Assembly (NCBI RefSeq): GCF_003438995.1
Contig: NZ_QSUN01000001.1
Coordinates: forward strand, 1-64,000
Origin: Bacteroides sp. OM05-12
GTDB lineage: Bacteria; Bacteroidota; Bacteroidia; Bacteroidales; Bacteroidaceae
Direction: 5' to 3'
DNA: 64,000 bases
Within the stretch, counting starts at the first letter, position 1; each line of letters begins with the position of its first letter. This document shows positions 33,139-43,361 of this stretch, one piece after another. The notes under the pieces were generated by a model, which saw nothing but the letters and a program-made list of their open reading frames with translations, ran no database searches and was not told the origin of the DNA. The translations under genes were made by a program, and so were the position numbers.

Positions 33139-33176
33139 AAAGCTGTCTTTATAATGAAAATTATGAAGGCAGCTTT
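33139..33176. terminator. Terminator between convergent genes
   Basis: AAAGCTGTCTTTATAA (33139-33154) pairs with TTATGAAGGCAGCTTT (33161-33176) with two G-T pairs. It lies after the 1066-residue gene and before the stop of the leftward acyltransferase, so it can serve both strands. Confidence 0.7.
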
Positions 33177-33194
33177 ATTTCAACTACCCATTAT

Positions 33195-34325
33195 CTACTT
33201 TGTAATCCGCAAAAAATGCTTAGCCAAATACTTCCGCACAGGTTCATCATACAATTTTAAACATAGATAGGCCAATAAAATATTGCCTATAACTAAAGCC
33301 AAAGCTCCAGGTAAGGATTGAACGAATGTGAGACTTTCATTTTTCACCCAAGCATAATACAGATATATAAATGGATAATGCACCATATATAAAGGATAAG
33401 ATATATCTCCTAAGAACTTACATACCCGGGTAGTATGTTTGTCTGTCGTTTTCCCTGAAGCCCCTAAATAGACGAGTAACGGAAAAAGAAAAGCAAAACA
33501 TACCGTATCGTATAAACCGTTCATCCATAAACTCTCGCCATCACCTATACGTGGTATCACAAGCAAAACTACTACCGACAAGCTACATATCCAGAAAGCT
33601 CCTTTTATGTGAACAGGCTTAAAAATACGTGATAACAATAAACCGGCAGGAAATGAAAACAATATGCGCAGAGAACCGCCAACCATATTATCATCAGTCA
33701 ATGAAAAGCCTACGCATATATCACCGTATGGCCCGAATATGGAAAAGGCCGCCAATCCGAGTCCTGCCAGCAGAACAAATATCGTAAGATTCCTTATAGA
33801 AAGCTTACGGATGAACAAGGCATACAAAATATTCCCGATATACTCAAAGAATAAAGACCAACTCGGTCCATTCAAAGGATACATTTCACCAACTCCCCGA
33901 ATCTCAAAACCCGGAGTAGCCGGAATCAAACAGACATTAAGCAAGGTGGCAAGTAATAACATGCCTATAGATACCTTTGACACATCCCACACCGAACAAC
34001 CTTGAAAATAAAACATAATGGCTCCGATAATGGCACCTATCACGACCATAGGTTGCAGTCGGATAAACCTGCGTTTAAGAAAGTCTTTTATTTTCATGGT
34101 TTTCCATCGGTCATCATAGGCATAACCAACGACAAAACCCGATAGGATAAAAAAGAAATCTACGGCTAAATATCCATGATTGAGTTGCTGGTCTAAATGA
34201 CTTGTCGCATAAGCTTCGAATAAATGAAAACAGACAACAGTAATAGCTGCCACTCCTCTTAATCCGTCCAATATATTATAATGCGGTTTGGTATCTGTAA
34301 ACGCAGCCGCGGAAATTGTTTGCAT
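33195..34325 (-). CDS. Acyltransferase family 3 (OafA/YrhL-like)
   Basis: A 376-residue membrane acyltransferase with about ten spans. ILDGLRGVAAITVVCFHLFE has the R/K-x-H-type first-span signature and HGYLAVDFFFILSGFVVGYAY is the second motif. It should O-acylate a surface polysaccharide or lipid from the periplasmic side. It is a lone gene, convergent with the 1066-residue gene and divergent from proC. A minus-strand TACATTTG at 34376-34383 may be its promoter. Confidence 0.88.
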   Translation of the reverse strand: MQTISAAAFTDTKPHYNILDGLRGVAAITVVCFHLFEAYATSHLDQQLNHGYLAVDFFFILSGFVVGYAYDDRWKTMKIKDFLKRRFIRLQPMVVIGAIIGAIMFYFQGCSVWDVSKVSIGMLLLATLLNVCLIPATPGFEIRGVGEMYPLNGPSWSLFFEYIGNILYALFIRKLSIRNLTIFVLLAGLGLAAFSIFGPYGDICVGFSLTDDNMVGGSLRILFSFPAGLLLSRIFKPVHIKGAFWICSLSVVVLLVIPRIGDGESLWMNGLYDTVCFAFLFPLLVYLGASGKTTDKHTTRVCKFLGDISYPLYMVHYPFIYLYYAWVKNESLTFVQSLPGALALVIGNILLAYLCLKLYDEPVRKYLAKHFLRITK

Positions 34326-34455
34326 CGGTAACCAGTGTTTGAATTAGATTTATGTGTCTTTCTCTTGCACAGCGACAAATGTACGGAATTAATCCAAAAA
34401 GCAGAATAGGACTTGATTTTTTATTTCAAATATAACCTATTCGTCTAAATATTTC

Positions 34456-34463
34456 TACCTTTG
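34456..34463 (+). promoter_or_regulatory. -7 box TACCTTTG of proC
   Basis: TAnnTTTG match 36 bases upstream of the proC start. No TTTG was seen at -33. Confidence 0.5.
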
Positions 34464-34498
34464 CATAATACCAACGTTTATCAGGAAAGGAGATATTT

Positions 34499-35266
34499 AT
34501 GAAAATAGCAATTATCGGAGCCGGGAATATGGGTGGAGCCATTGCAAGAGGATTGGCACAAGGTAGTATCATACAAGCAGACGAAATCACGGTAGCGAAC
34601 CGTAGTATCGGGAAACTGGAAGCACTGAAAGCGGAATATCCTGAAATTTGCATCACCAGCGACAATGCAGAAGCTACAAAAACCGCCGATATGATAATTC
34701 TTGCCGTAAAGCCTTGGCTGATGGAAACAGTAATGAAAGGGCTCGATATTGCCAAAGAACAAATAGTGGTATCAGTAGCTGCCGGCATCACATTCGAGAC
34801 ATTGGCACAATACTCGAAAGCAGAAACGATGTTCCGTGTGATTCCCAACACTGCCATATCGCAATTGGAAAGCATGACATTGATAGCTTCACACGGTGCC
34901 GGCAAGGAACAGGAACAATTGATGCTGGACATTTTCAACGAAATGGGAATGGCAATGCTTATACCCGAAAGTCAGATAGCGGCAACAACCGCACTCACAT
35001 CCTGCGGCATTGCCTATGTTTTGAAATATATCCAAGCAGCCATGCAAGCAGGTATCGAAATGGGAGTGTACCCGAAAGATGCTATGAAAATGGTAGCCCA
35101 GTCCGTAAAAGGTGCAGCAGAGTTGATTTTAAAGAATGACACACATCCTTCCGTAGAGATTGATAAGGTAACTACACCGGGAGGCATCACCATCAAAGGT
35201 ATCAATGAACTGGATCATGCCGGATTTACATCTGCAATCATCAAAGCAATGAAGGCCAGTAAGTAA
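34499..35266 (+). CDS. proC: Pyrroline-5-carboxylate reductase
   Basis: A 255-residue protein with an N-terminal Rossmann NAD(P) site (KIAIIGAGNMGGAIARGL), VKPWLMETVM, and the C-terminal family pattern DKVTTPGGITIKGINELDHAG. It catalyses the last step of proline synthesis, NADPH reduction of pyrroline-5-carboxylate. proB and proA, the preceding steps, lie 5 kb downstream. AGGAGAT precedes the ATG by about six bases. Confidence 0.94.
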   Translation: MKIAIIGAGNMGGAIARGLAQGSIIQADEITVANRSIGKLEALKAEYPEICITSDNAEATKTADMIILAVKPWLMETVMKGLDIAKEQIVVSVAAGITFETLAQYSKAETMFRVIPNTAISQLESMTLIASHGAGKEQEQLMLDIFNEMGMAMLIPESQIAATTALTSCGIAYVLKYIQAAMQAGIEMGVYPKDAMKMVAQSVKGAAELILKNDTHPSVEIDKVTTPGGITIKGINELDHAGFTSAIIKAMKASK

Positions 35267-35379
35267 CCATATGAAACTTCGAATAACAAAATTCGATTTT
35301 GACTATTAATTTGTTATTTAAACAGACATATTTGATGCGTTTATAATATATTTTCCCTACTTTTGTAGAAAAATTGATT

Positions 35380-35934
35380 ATGAACAACCAAATAAGACAA
35401 ATTGCAGAACGCCTGCGTGGATTGCGGGAAGTACTTGAACTGACCACACAAGAAATAGCGGATACATGTGAAATTCCCGTGGATGAATATCGTCTGGCAG
35501 AGAGCGGCGAAGCAGATATCTCCGTTAGTTTATTACAAAAGATTGCCCGGCAATATGACATCTCACTAGATGCGCTGATGTTTGGTGAAGAACCTAAGAT
35601 GAGTTCTTACTTCCTGACGCGTGCCGGAATGGGAGTATCCATCGAGCGCACACAAGCGTACAAATACCAATCACTGGCATCGGGATTCATGAACCGCAAA
35701 GCGGATCCGTTTATCGTCACCGTAGAGCCGAAAGACGATGATACCCCGATACACTATAACTCACATACGGGACAAGAATTCAATATGGTATTATCCGGTC
35801 GTATGCTACTGAGCATCAACGGCAAGGAGTTAATCCTGAATCAGGGAGACAGTATCTATTTCAACTCAAAATTACCGCACGGAATGAAAGCATTGGATGG
35901 AAAAGCGTTGAAATTCCTCGCCGTAATCATGTAA
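35380..35934 (+). CDS. XRE regulator with cupin sensor domain
   Basis: A 184-residue protein from ATG 35380: an XRE HTH at about 10-62 (TTQEIADTCEIPVDEYRLAE) and a cupin_2 barrel at ~110-180 (HYNSHTGQEFNMVLSGRMLL ... GDSIYFNSKLPHGMKAL). In Bacteroides this regulator typically precedes an AMP-forming acyl-CoA synthetase, which is exactly what follows 27 bases later. It probably senses a small acid or its CoA ester. A TACTTTTG box lies at 35358-35365. Confidence 0.88.
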   Translation: MNNQIRQIAERLRGLREVLELTTQEIADTCEIPVDEYRLAESGEADISVSLLQKIARQYDISLDALMFGEEPKMSSYFLTRAGMGVSIERTQAYKYQSLASGFMNRKADPFIVTVEPKDDDTPIHYNSHTGQEFNMVLSGRMLLSINGKELILNQGDSIYFNSKLPHGMKALDGKALKFLAVIM

Positions 35935-35961
35935 CAACTCAACGAAGAATAAAAGGAAACA

Positions 35962-37620
35962 ATGGTAGAAAGATTTTTAGAACAGACTCATTTTTCTTCT
36001 CAGGAAGATTTTATAAAGAATTTCAAGCTGAAAGTTCCGGATAATTTTAACTTCGGCTATGACGTGGTAGACGCATGGGCGGAAGAACAGCCGGAAAAGA
36101 ATGCTCTCTGTTGGACAAACGACCGAGGCGAATATAAACAGTTCTCTTTCGCAGAGATAAAGAAATACACGGACATGACCGCCTCTTATTTCCAAAGTCT
36201 GGGTATCGGTCATGGTGATATGGTGATGCTGATACTGAAACGACGTTATGAGTTCTGGTTCTCTATCATCGCACTGCACAAACTTGGCGCAGTAGTGATA
36301 CCGGCCACCCATTTGCTAACGAAGAAAGACATTGTGTACCGTTGTAATGCGGCAGACATCAAAATGATTGTCTGTGCAGGAGAATCGATCATCACCGATC
36401 ATATTAAGGAAGCCATGCCTGAATCACCCACTGTGAAACATGTGGTAAGCGTAGGCCCGTACATACCCGAAGGTTTCGACGACTTCCACAAAGGCATCAT
36501 AAATGCAGTACCGTTCGTACGTCCCGAACACGCCAACAGTAATGAGGATATTTCACTAATGTACTTCACATCCGGCACTACGGGAGAGCCGAAGATGGTG
36601 GCGCATGACTTCACTTATCCATTAGGGCATATAGTAACGGGTAGTTTCTGGCACAACCTCAACGAAGAGAGTCTGCACCTGACCATTGCCGATACCGGAT
36701 GGGGAAAAGCCGTATGGGGTAAACTATACGGGCAATGGATTGCCGGAGCAAACATATTTGTATACGACCATGAGAAGTTTACACCCGCAGAGATTCTGAA
36801 AAAGATACAAGACTGTCACATCACCTCCTTGTGCGCCCCTCCCACTATCTTCCGGTTCCTTATTCGTGAAGATCTGAGTAAATACGATTTATCGTCACTG
36901 AAATATTGCACAATCGCCGGAGAGGCTTTGAACCCTGCCGTATTCGATACCTTCAAAAAATTGACAGGTATTAAGCTGATGGAAGGCTTCGGACAAACCG
37001 AAACAACGCTTACCGTAGCTACTTTCCCTTGGATGGAACCGAAACCGGGAAGTATGGGTGTACCTAATCCGCAATATGACGTAGACCTGATCACACCGGA
37101 CGGACGCTCTGCCGAAGCCGGAGAACAGGGACAAATCATTATTCGTACAGACAAAGGTAAGCCTATCGGCCTGTTCAAAGAATACTATCGTGACCCGCAG
37201 CGCACACACGAAGCATGGCATGCAGGTATCTACTACACAGGAGATGTGGCTTGGAAGGATGAAGACGGTTATCTGTGGTTCATCGGACGTGCAGACGATG
37301 TTATCAAGAGTTCCGGTTACCGCATCGGCCCGTTTGAAGTGGAAAGTGCCTTAATGACCCACCCCGCCGTAGTGGAATGTGCCATCACCGGAGTACCCGA
37401 TGAGATACGCGGACAAGTGGTGAAAGCTACCATTGTACTGGCAAAGGAATATAAAGACCGTGCAGGTGAAGAACTTATCAAAGAATTACAAAACCATGTC
37501 AAGAAAGTAACTGCTCCGTACAAATATCCTCGTGTCATCGAATTTGTAGAGGAATTACCTAAAACTATCAGCGGGAAAATCCGCAGAGTGGAGATCAGAG
37601 ATAAGGATCGAAATAATTGA
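35962..37620 (+). CDS. AMP-forming acyl/acetyl-CoA synthetase
   Basis: A 552-residue adenylate-forming enzyme. Motif A3 is [18 protein letters not shown]5 [11 protein letters not shown]7 [20 protein letters not shown], and A10 [14 protein letters not shown] with the catalytic Lys near the C-terminus. It activates a short or medium chain carboxylate to its CoA ester via acyl-AMP. It forms an operon with the cupin regulator (27-base gap). The exact substrate is unclear; similarity to medium-chain ACSM enzymes is suggested by the A5 region. Confidence 0.92.
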   Translation: MVERFLEQTHFSSQEDFIKNFKLKVPDNFNFGYDVVDAWAEEQPEKNALCWTNDRGEYKQFSFAEIKKYTDMTASYFQSLGIGHGDMVMLILKRRYEFWFSIIALHKLGAVVIPATHLLTKKDIVYRCNAADIKMIVCAGESIITDHIKEAMPESPTVKHVVSVGPYIPEGFDDFHKGIINAVPFVRPEHANSNEDISLMYFTSGTTGEPKMVAHDFTYPLGHIVTGSFWHNLNEESLHLTIADTGWGKAVWGKLYGQWIAGANIFVYDHEKFTPAEILKKIQDCHITSLCAPPTIFRFLIREDLSKYDLSSLKYCTIAGEALNPAVFDTFKKLTGIKLMEGFGQTETTLTVATFPWMEPKPGSMGVPNPQYDVDLITPDGRSAEAGEQGQIIIRTDKGKPIGLFKEYYRDPQRTHEAWHAGIYYTGDVAWKDEDGYLWFIGRADDVIKSSGYRIGPFEVESALMTHPAVVECAITGVPDEIRGQVVKATIVLAKEYKDRAGEELIKELQNHVKKVTAPYKYPRVIEFVEELPKTISGKIRRVEIRDKDRNN

Positions 37621-37637
37621 GAATTGAAAATTGAAAA

Positions 37638-37684
37638 TTGAGAATTGAAAATGTGAAAACTTTCTTTGCATTTTCAATTCTCAA
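37638..37684. terminator. Bidirectional 16-bp hairpin terminator
   Basis: TTGAGAATTGAAAATG (37638-37653) pairs perfectly with 37669-37684. It follows repeated ATTGA(G/A)AATTG words and lies between the synthetase stop and the stop of the leftward PAS gene, which it overlaps by eleven bases. It can end both transcripts. Confidence 0.85.
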
Positions 37685-38102
37685 CTATCCTAAATATCGC
37701 TACAATGTATTTACAACGGGACAAGGGCACAAAACGTAATTCCAACTCCATACGTTCCATAGTATCCAACATAATAAACAATTTAATTGTTCTTATCTTA
37801 CCCGTATTCACTGTATCTCTGTAACCTTTATAAATACGGCTCGTAATCTCTGCCGGAAGTAAATCCCATAGGTTAGAACCGATAATCTCTTCCCGTAAAA
37901 AAGGGAACAACTCTATATCATAACGATTACAATCGACCACAGCAAAAGGATTGTTCACTATAAATGCAGCATTGGGTAGAAAATGAGGTAAACGACGTTT
38001 CAACGCTCGTAAGATTAACAATTCCAATATCATTCCCCTGCTTATCCAACAAACTAGAAAAGCGACTAATAATCCGAATAATATCCCTATCAGTACCTCC
38101 AT
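37674..38102 (-). CDS. Small membrane-anchored PAS-like protein
   Basis: A 142-residue protein with one N-terminal membrane helix (VLIGILFGLLVAFLVCWISR) followed by a PAS-like domain with FPFLREEIIGSNLWDLLPAE. It lies 20 bases downstream of the sensor kinase gene and is probably co-transcribed. Its PAS-like fold resembles the kinase's own input domain, suggesting a partner or accessory sensor. No output domain is present. It is a small conserved-looking pair, and the function is inferred from position. Confidence 0.7.
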   Translation of the reverse strand: MEVLIGILFGLLVAFLVCWISRGMILELLILRALKRRLPHFLPNAAFIVNNPFAVVDCNRYDIELFPFLREEIIGSNLWDLLPAEITSRIYKGYRDTVNTGKIRTIKLFIMLDTMERMELELRFVPLSRCKYIVAIFRIVEN

Positions 38103-38122
38103 ATCTTTCGCCTTTTATTTGA

Positions 38123-39322
38123 TCAGTCTTTACTAACCGGAAGTTTTACCCAGAAGGTAGAACCTTTACCTTCCTCTGAATCCAAACCGATTTCTCCGCC
38201 TAAACTATGAATCAACTTCTTACAAACAAAAAGTCCTAATCCCGCCCCTTGCGTAAAGTCGTCCAGTTTAACAAAACGCTCAAATATTTCTTCTCTTTTA
38301 TCCTCCGGAATCCCTCTTCCGGTATCAGACACATATAGACGGACCATATCACCTCCATTGATAAGCTCCGAGCCAAACTTGATCGTTCCCTCAGAGGTAA
38401 ATTTAATCGCATTCTTTATCAGACCGTTCATTACTCTGAACAGCTTAGTTTTATCGGAGTAAACCGCACAACCTTCTGCATTCTTATCACAAGAAATAAT
38501 CACAGACATATCCTTATCTGACGGTAAGCAAAAAAGCGATTCCAAGTCACCCAGCATATCATTTATATTAAAACGGGAATAATCAAAAGAAATCATATTC
38601 GCTTCAATCTGGGCGATATCCCAAATATCGTTCATTAATTTCAAAAGAATGTCGATATTATGCTCCACAACTTCCGAATAAACCTTTTGTTCCTCCGGAT
38701 TGCCGTTCAAAATCAATCTTGAGAAACCGGCTATCGCATTCAAAGGAGTACGTATCTCATGTGTCATATTTGTTATGAAGGTAGCTTTTAGATGATCAGC
38801 TTCTTCAGCTTTCCTTTGAGCTTCTTTTAAAGCAGTAACGTCCCACCAGACCATTAATACCCAAGGCTCTACGGTTCTATGTTCCAATACAACCTTGATT
38901 AGCTGCACATCACCTATCTTTTTCCCGTCTTTTTCAACGATCTCGTCCGAGATAATCCTTTTTCTATTTTGAAGAACTTGTTTATCAATTTCACGTATCC
39001 GGGTTCCTTCCTTCTCTCCCAATATATCTATATCTGTCTTTCCAAGAGCATCTTCACGCTTCCATCCCATCTTGATTTCCGCTTCTGTGTTCCAATAAAT
39101 ATATTTTAAGTCGTTTCCGCTATCTTTTACCATAACGGGAAGAGGAAGACTATCGAAAATATTGGCAAGCAAACGGTTGAAGTCCTCGCCATGTTGAGAA
39201 GTCAACCTGTCGCGTTCATTGAGTATTAGGATATTATCTTTCCTCAATTTGTACACTTTCAGCAACAAAAAGAAACAGATTACGCTCAGTATAGTTAACA
39301 AAAGTACATAGATGACATTCAT
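38123..39322 (-). CDS. PAS-domain sensor histidine kinase
   Basis: A 399-residue kinase: an N-terminal membrane helix (residues 1-22), a PAS domain (~50-165; YIYWNTEAEIKMGWKREDALGK), and HisKA with phosphoacceptor His188 in NMTHEIRTPLNAI. A HATPase_c domain follows, with N box NGLIKNAIKF, G1 VSDTGRGIP and G2 GAGLGLFV. No receiver domain or partner response regulator is adjacent, so the target is unknown. It is followed by the PAS-like small gene. The upstream gene (39443) is divergent. Confidence 0.9.
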   Translation of the reverse strand: MNVIYVLLLTILSVICFFLLLKVYKLRKDNILILNERDRLTSQHGEDFNRLLANIFDSLPLPVMVKDSGNDLKYIYWNTEAEIKMGWKREDALGKTDIDILGEKEGTRIREIDKQVLQNRKRIISDEIVEKDGKKIGDVQLIKVVLEHRTVEPWVLMVWWDVTALKEAQRKAEEADHLKATFITNMTHEIRTPLNAIAGFSRLILNGNPEEQKVYSEVVEHNIDILLKLMNDIWDIAQIEANMISFDYSRFNINDMLGDLESLFCLPSDKDMSVIISCDKNAEGCAVYSDKTKLFRVMNGLIKNAIKFTSEGTIKFGSELINGGDMVRLYVSDTGRGIPEDKREEIFERFVKLDDFTQGAGLGLFVCKKLIHSLGGEIGLDSEEGKGSTFWVKLPVSKD

Positions 39323-39442
39323 TTATCTCGTGTTTTACAATTGCCGTTTCCAAATATAAGAATTTTATGAGTTTAAAAACAAACTTTTTGGAGTTTAATT
39401 GTTATATTTGTAATTAGAGTATTCACTTAAATATAAAAATAT

Positions 39443-39685
39443 ATGGCAACAAAAGACAATGACCCATTGGTAGAAGTATTCGGTGGTACCCCTTGGGAGG
39501 CAGAAGTAGTGAAAGGTTTGCTGGAATCTAATAACATCCCCGCCATGCTAAAAGACGAAACGATGGGCAGCATCACTGCCCCGTATGCAGGTTTGGGAGG
39601 AGAAATGAAAGTACTCGTAAACGAAGCTGACTATGGAGCGGCTTTACAACTTATCGATCAAAAGGATAAAGATAAAGACGAATAA
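39443..39685 (+). CDS. DUF2007-type small protein
   Basis: An 80-residue acidic protein. EVFGGTPWEAEVVKGLLESN and ALLVNEADYG-like words (KVLVNEADYGAALQLIDQ) match the DUF2007 signal-transducing-like fold, a GlnB-like ferredoxin fold. These small proteins are of unknown role. TATATTTG at 39403-39410 is a probable -7 box. A perfect 18-bp hairpin terminator follows. Confidence 0.78.
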   Translation: MATKDNDPLVEVFGGTPWEAEVVKGLLESNNIPAMLKDETMGSITAPYAGLGGEMKVLVNEADYGAALQLIDQKDKDKDE

Positions 39686-39709
39686 GATTCTGTACATAAA
39701 GAGAGAGAG

Positions 39710-39760
39710 ATGAACAATGAAGAACGACACCAAGATTCGTTCTTCATTGTTCATTTTTAA
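39710..39760 (+). terminator. 18-bp perfect hairpin terminator
   Basis: ATGAACAATGAAGAACGA (39710-39727) pairs exactly with 39737-39754, followed by TTTTTAA. It isolates the DUF2007 gene from proB and shows that the long in-frame extension of proB across it is not coding. Confidence 0.88.
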
Positions 39761-39792
39761 TTATGCATTACTTACAATTCGATTATATTTCC

Positions 39793-39800
39793 TATATTTG
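39793..39800 (+). promoter_or_regulatory. -7 box TATATTTG of proB
   Basis: TAnnTTTG match 22 bases before the proB ATG at 39822 and just after the hairpin terminator. It fixes the start of the proBA-argF' transcript. Confidence 0.55.
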
Positions 39801-39821
39801 TGCTTCCAAATTAACGGTAAA

Positions 39822-40904
39822 ATGACATATCAATTTACAAAAATAGCAGTTAAGATCGGTAGCAACGTACTAACCCGTAAAGATGGCACATTAGATGTGA
39901 CACGTATGTCGGCGCTCGTAGACCAGATAGCCGAACTGCGAAAAGCCGGAATTGAGATCATTTTAATATCTTCCGGTGCTGTGGCATCCGGCAGAAGCGA
40001 GATAAAGGCCTCAAAGAAACTGGATAGCGTAGACCAACGCCAATTATTTTCTGCAGTGGGACAAGCCAAACTCATCAACCGATATTACGAACTGTTTCGC
40101 GATCATGGTACTCCCGTAGGGCAAGTACTCACTACCAAAGAGAACTTCGGAACAAGACGTCATTACCTTAATCAACGTAACTGCATGATGGTAATGTTGG
40201 AAAATGGCGTTATTCCCATTGTTAATGAGAACGACACGATTTCCGTTACCGAACTGATGTTTACCGACAACGATGAATTAAGCGGAATGATTGCTTCCAT
40301 GATGGATATGCAAGCACTAATCATACTAAGTAACATAGACGGAATTTACAACGGCTCTCCTTCCGATGCCAACACAAAGGTAATACGGGAAGTAGAACAC
40401 GGGAAAGATCTGTCCGACTATATACAGACCGAGAAATCAGGATTCGGACGCGGAGGCATGCTTACCAAAACCAACATTGCCCGCAAAGTTGCCGATGAAG
40501 GTATCACCGTTATCATAGCCAACGGCAAACGGGATAATATCCTGGTCGACTTGTTGAAACATCCGGAAACAACGGTCTGTACCCGCTTCATCCCTTCCAA
40601 CGAAGAAGTGTCCAGTGTAAAGAAATGGATCGCCCACTCGGAAGGATTTGCCAAAGGAGAATTACATATCAACGAGCAAGCTACCAAAGTGCTGAAAGGT
40701 AAGAAGGCTGTGAGCATTCTTCCCGTAGGAGTCACACACATAGAAGGTGAATTCGAGAAAGACGATATTGTCCGTATTATGGATTTTAAGGGTAAACAAA
40801 TAGGCGTAGGTAAAGTAGGATTCGACTCTGCGGAAGCGAAAAAGATGTTGGGCAAGCACGGGTTAAAGCCTTTCGTGCATTATGATTATTTGTATCTGGA
40901 ATAA
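39822..40904 (+). CDS. proB: Glutamate 5-kinase
   Basis: About 360 residues. An amino-acid-kinase domain carries [35 protein letters not shown] and [14 protein letters not shown], and a C-terminal PUA domain has [17 protein letters not shown]. It phosphorylates glutamate in proline synthesis. The ATG at 39822 follows TATATTTG (39793-39800) by 22 bases. An upstream reading frame to 39717 runs through a terminator hairpin and is rejected. proA follows after 16 bases. Confidence 0.94.
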   Translation: MTYQFTKIAVKIGSNVLTRKDGTLDVTRMSALVDQIAELRKAGIEIILISSGAVASGRSEIKASKKLDSVDQRQLFSAVGQAKLINRYYELFRDHGTPVGQVLTTKENFGTRRHYLNQRNCMMVMLENGVIPIVNENDTISVTELMFTDNDELSGMIASMMDMQALIILSNIDGIYNGSPSDANTKVIREVEHGKDLSDYIQTEKSGFGRGGMLTKTNIARKVADEGITVIIANGKRDNILVDLLKHPETTVCTRFIPSNEEVSSVKKWIAHSEGFAKGELHINEQATKVLKGKKAVSILPVGVTHIEGEFEKDDIVRIMDFKGKQIGVGKVGFDSAEAKKMLGKHGLKPFVHYDYLYLE

Positions 40905-40920
40905 AATCGGGAATAGTAAG

Positions 40921-42174
40921 ATGGTAAACAACTTAAAAGAAACTTTCGAATCAGTTCGGATGGCAAGCCGTTCGCTTGCTATGCTGGAAGACTGCAAAAT
41001 CAACGATATCTTAAATGCTGTGGCAGATGCTGCCGTTGCGCAAACAGATTATATCCTTGCTGAGAACAAGAAGGATTTGGCACGGATGGATAAAGACAAT
41101 CCCAAATACGACCGACTGATGCTTACAGCCGAACGTATTGAAGGCATTGCTTCCGACACCCGCAACGTAGCTTCCCTCCCGTCACCGCTTGGGAAAGTGT
41201 TGAAGCACACCCTGCGTCCCAACGGAATGGAACTGACCCGTATCAGTGTACCCTTCGGCGTTATCGGGATTATCTACGAAGCTCGTCCGAATGTCAGCTT
41301 CGATGTATTTTCCCTTTGTTTGAAATCGGGTAATGCCTGCCTGCTCAAAGGTGGTAGCGATGCAGACTTCTCAAACCGTGCCATCGTGCATGTTATTCAT
41401 TCCGTATTAGAGAAGTTCCACGTAGATACCCACACCGTAGAGCTACTTCCTGCCGACAGGGAAGCAACTACGGAATTGCTGAACGCTATAGGATATGTAG
41501 ATTTAATCATCCCGAGAGGCGGCAAGCAGCTGATTGATTTTGTCCGTCACAATGCAGCCGTACCTGTTATTGAAACCGGTGCAGGCGTATGCCATGTCTA
41601 TTTTGATAAGGCAGGCGATGCAGCAAAGGGAAAGGCTATCGTCACCAATGCAAAAACACGCCGGGTAAGCGTATGCAATGCACTGGACTGCCTGCTCATT
41701 CACAAAGAACGTCTGAGTGAACTGGCAACCCTTTGTGAGGGTCTGCAAGCAAAAGGAGTTACTCTTTATGCCGACTCTACGGCATACGCATTTCTAGAGA
41801 AAACGTACCCCAAAGAGTTGCTGAAACGAGCTACTGAGGAGAACTACGGCACTGAATATCTGGACTATAAGATGACCGTCGCTACTGTTTCCAATATAGA
41901 TGCAGCCATCACACATATTACAAAATACGGTTCGGGACATAGTGAATGTATTGTTACGGAAGACAGCGAGACAGCCGATTATTTCACACGTGCAGTCGAT
42001 GCCGCCTGTGTTTATACCAATGTGTCGACGGCATTTACTGATGGCGCACAGTTCGGACTGGGTGCAGAGATAGGCATCAGTACCCAAAAGCTCCACGCCA
42101 GAGGCCCGATGGGTTTGGAGGAACTCACTTCTTATAAATGGGTTATCAAAGGCGATGGACAAATCAGAGAATAA
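40921..42174 (+). CDS. proA: Gamma-glutamyl phosphate reductase
   Basis: A 417-residue aldehyde-dehydrogenase-like enzyme. [34 protein letters not shown], the region with catalytic Cys ([12 protein letters not shown]) and [11 protein letters not shown] are typical of ProA. It reduces glutamyl-5-phosphate to the semialdehyde. The ATG at 40921 is preferred over the frame reaching 40882 because it starts the conserved region and leaves a 16-base gap after proB. argF' follows after 25 bases. Confidence 0.94.
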   Translation: MVNNLKETFESVRMASRSLAMLEDCKINDILNAVADAAVAQTDYILAENKKDLARMDKDNPKYDRLMLTAERIEGIASDTRNVASLPSPLGKVLKHTLRPNGMELTRISVPFGVIGIIYEARPNVSFDVFSLCLKSGNACLLKGGSDADFSNRAIVHVIHSVLEKFHVDTHTVELLPADREATTELLNAIGYVDLIIPRGGKQLIDFVRHNAAVPVIETGAGVCHVYFDKAGDAAKGKAIVTNAKTRRVSVCNALDCLLIHKERLSELATLCEGLQAKGVTLYADSTAYAFLEKTYPKELLKRATEENYGTEYLDYKMTVATVSNIDAAITHITKYGSGHSECIVTEDSETADYFTRAVDAACVYTNVSTAFTDGAQFGLGAEIGISTQKLHARGPMGLEELTSYKWVIKGDGQIRE

Positions 42175-42199
42175 AAATCAATAATAAACAATTATAACT

Positions 42200-43156
42200 A
42201 TGAAACAATTTACTTGTGTACAAGATATAGGTGATTTAAAGTCTGCCCTCAACGAGGCTTTTGAAATAAAGAAAGATCGTTTCAAATACTGTGAACTGGG
42301 TAAGAACAAGACTTTAATGATGATTTTCTTCAACTCAAGCCTCCGCACTCGTCTGAGTACTCAAAAAGCAGCGTTCAATTTGGGCATGAACGTCATTGTG
42401 CTCGACATCAATCAAGGTGCATGGAAACTGGAAACGGAACGGGGCGTTATTATGGATGGCGACAAACCGGAGCATTTGCTCGAAGCCATTCCGGTGATGG
42501 GCTGTTATTGCGATATTATCGGTGTACGCTCTTTTGCAAGGTTCGAAAATAAAGAAGACGACTACAACGAGGTGATACTAAATCAGTTCATCCGGCACTC
42601 CGGTCGTCCGGTATTCTCTATGGAAGCAGCAACCCGCCACCCGTTACAGAGCTTTGCCGACCTGATAACGATTGAAGAATATAAAAAGAAAGACCGTCCG
42701 AAAGTAGTCATGACATGGGCTCCGCATCCTCGTCCGTTACCGCAAGCCGTACCCAACTCTTTTGCCGAATGGATGAATGCAACGGATTATGACTTCATTA
42801 TCACTCATCCGGAAGGCTATGAGTTAGACCCCAAGTTTGTAGGCCACGCCAAAGTGGAATACGACCAGATGAAAGCGTTTGAAGGAGCAGACTTCATCTA
42901 TGCAAAGAACTGGGCTGCCTATACGGGAGACAATTACGGTCAGATATTAAGCAAAGACCGTGAATGGACTGTCGGTGACCGACAAATGGCCGTAACCAAC
43001 AACGCTTACTTTATGCATTGCCTGCCGGTACGCAGAAACATGATTGTCACGGATGATGTAATTGAAAGTCCGCAATCCATCGTGATCCCCGAAGCTGCCA
43101 ACCGGGAAATATCCGCCACCGTAGTACTAAAAAGACTAATCGAAGGACTTAAATAA
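42200..43156 (+). CDS. argF': N-succinylornithine carbamoyltransferase (ArgF')
   Basis: A 318-residue carbamoyltransferase. The carbamoyl phosphate motif is FFNSSLRTRLSTQKAAF, with EAATRHPLQSFADL and HCLPVRRN following. Bacteroides use this transcarbamylase on N-succinyl-ornithine instead of ornithine, and the DINQGAWKLE region fits that branch. It belongs to arginine synthesis and shares a transcript with proBA, both starting from glutamate. A palindromic repeat-terminator follows. Confidence 0.9.
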   Translation: MKQFTCVQDIGDLKSALNEAFEIKKDRFKYCELGKNKTLMMIFFNSSLRTRLSTQKAAFNLGMNVIVLDINQGAWKLETERGVIMDGDKPEHLLEAIPVMGCYCDIIGVRSFARFENKEDDYNEVILNQFIRHSGRPVFSMEAATRHPLQSFADLITIEEYKKKDRPKVVMTWAPHPRPLPQAVPNSFAEWMNATDYDFIITHPEGYELDPKFVGHAKVEYDQMKAFEGADFIYAKNWAAYTGDNYGQILSKDREWTVGDRQMAVTNNAYFMHCLPVRRNMIVTDDVIESPQSIVIPEAANREISATVVLKRLIEGLK

Positions 43157-43185
43157 GAGAGTCCGCCGATACCCGTTTTTCAACA

Positions 43186-43345
43186 TACGGTCGATTGATT
43201 ACAAACATACGGTCCTTTGTTCGCAAACTCCTATCGTTTGCAGACAAAGGACCGTATGTCTTTTTTCAATCAACCTGATGATTTAAAAAAACACCGAGAT
43301 GTTTGAAGAAAAAGATAAAGGTGTTTGTAAAAAACATCAAGGTGG
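43186..43345. repeat. CATACGGTC hairpin element and AACATCAAGGT repeat, locus 2
   Basis: A perfect 16-bp stem ACATACGGTCCTTTGT (43205-43220) with 43244-43259 encloses a 6-bp inner stem GCAAAC/GTTTGC, ending in a T run: a strong terminator after argF'. An extra CATACGGTC precedes it (43192). The AACATCAAGGTGGTT word follows at 43334. Locus 3 at 59466-59603 carries the same modules in a different order. Confidence 0.8.
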
Positions 43346-43361
43346 TTATAAAAAGTTTCAG

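Noticed and set aside
39717..39821. Upstream extension of proB
   Set aside because: It spans the perfect 18-bp terminator hairpin and the proB -7 box. The family start is at 39822.
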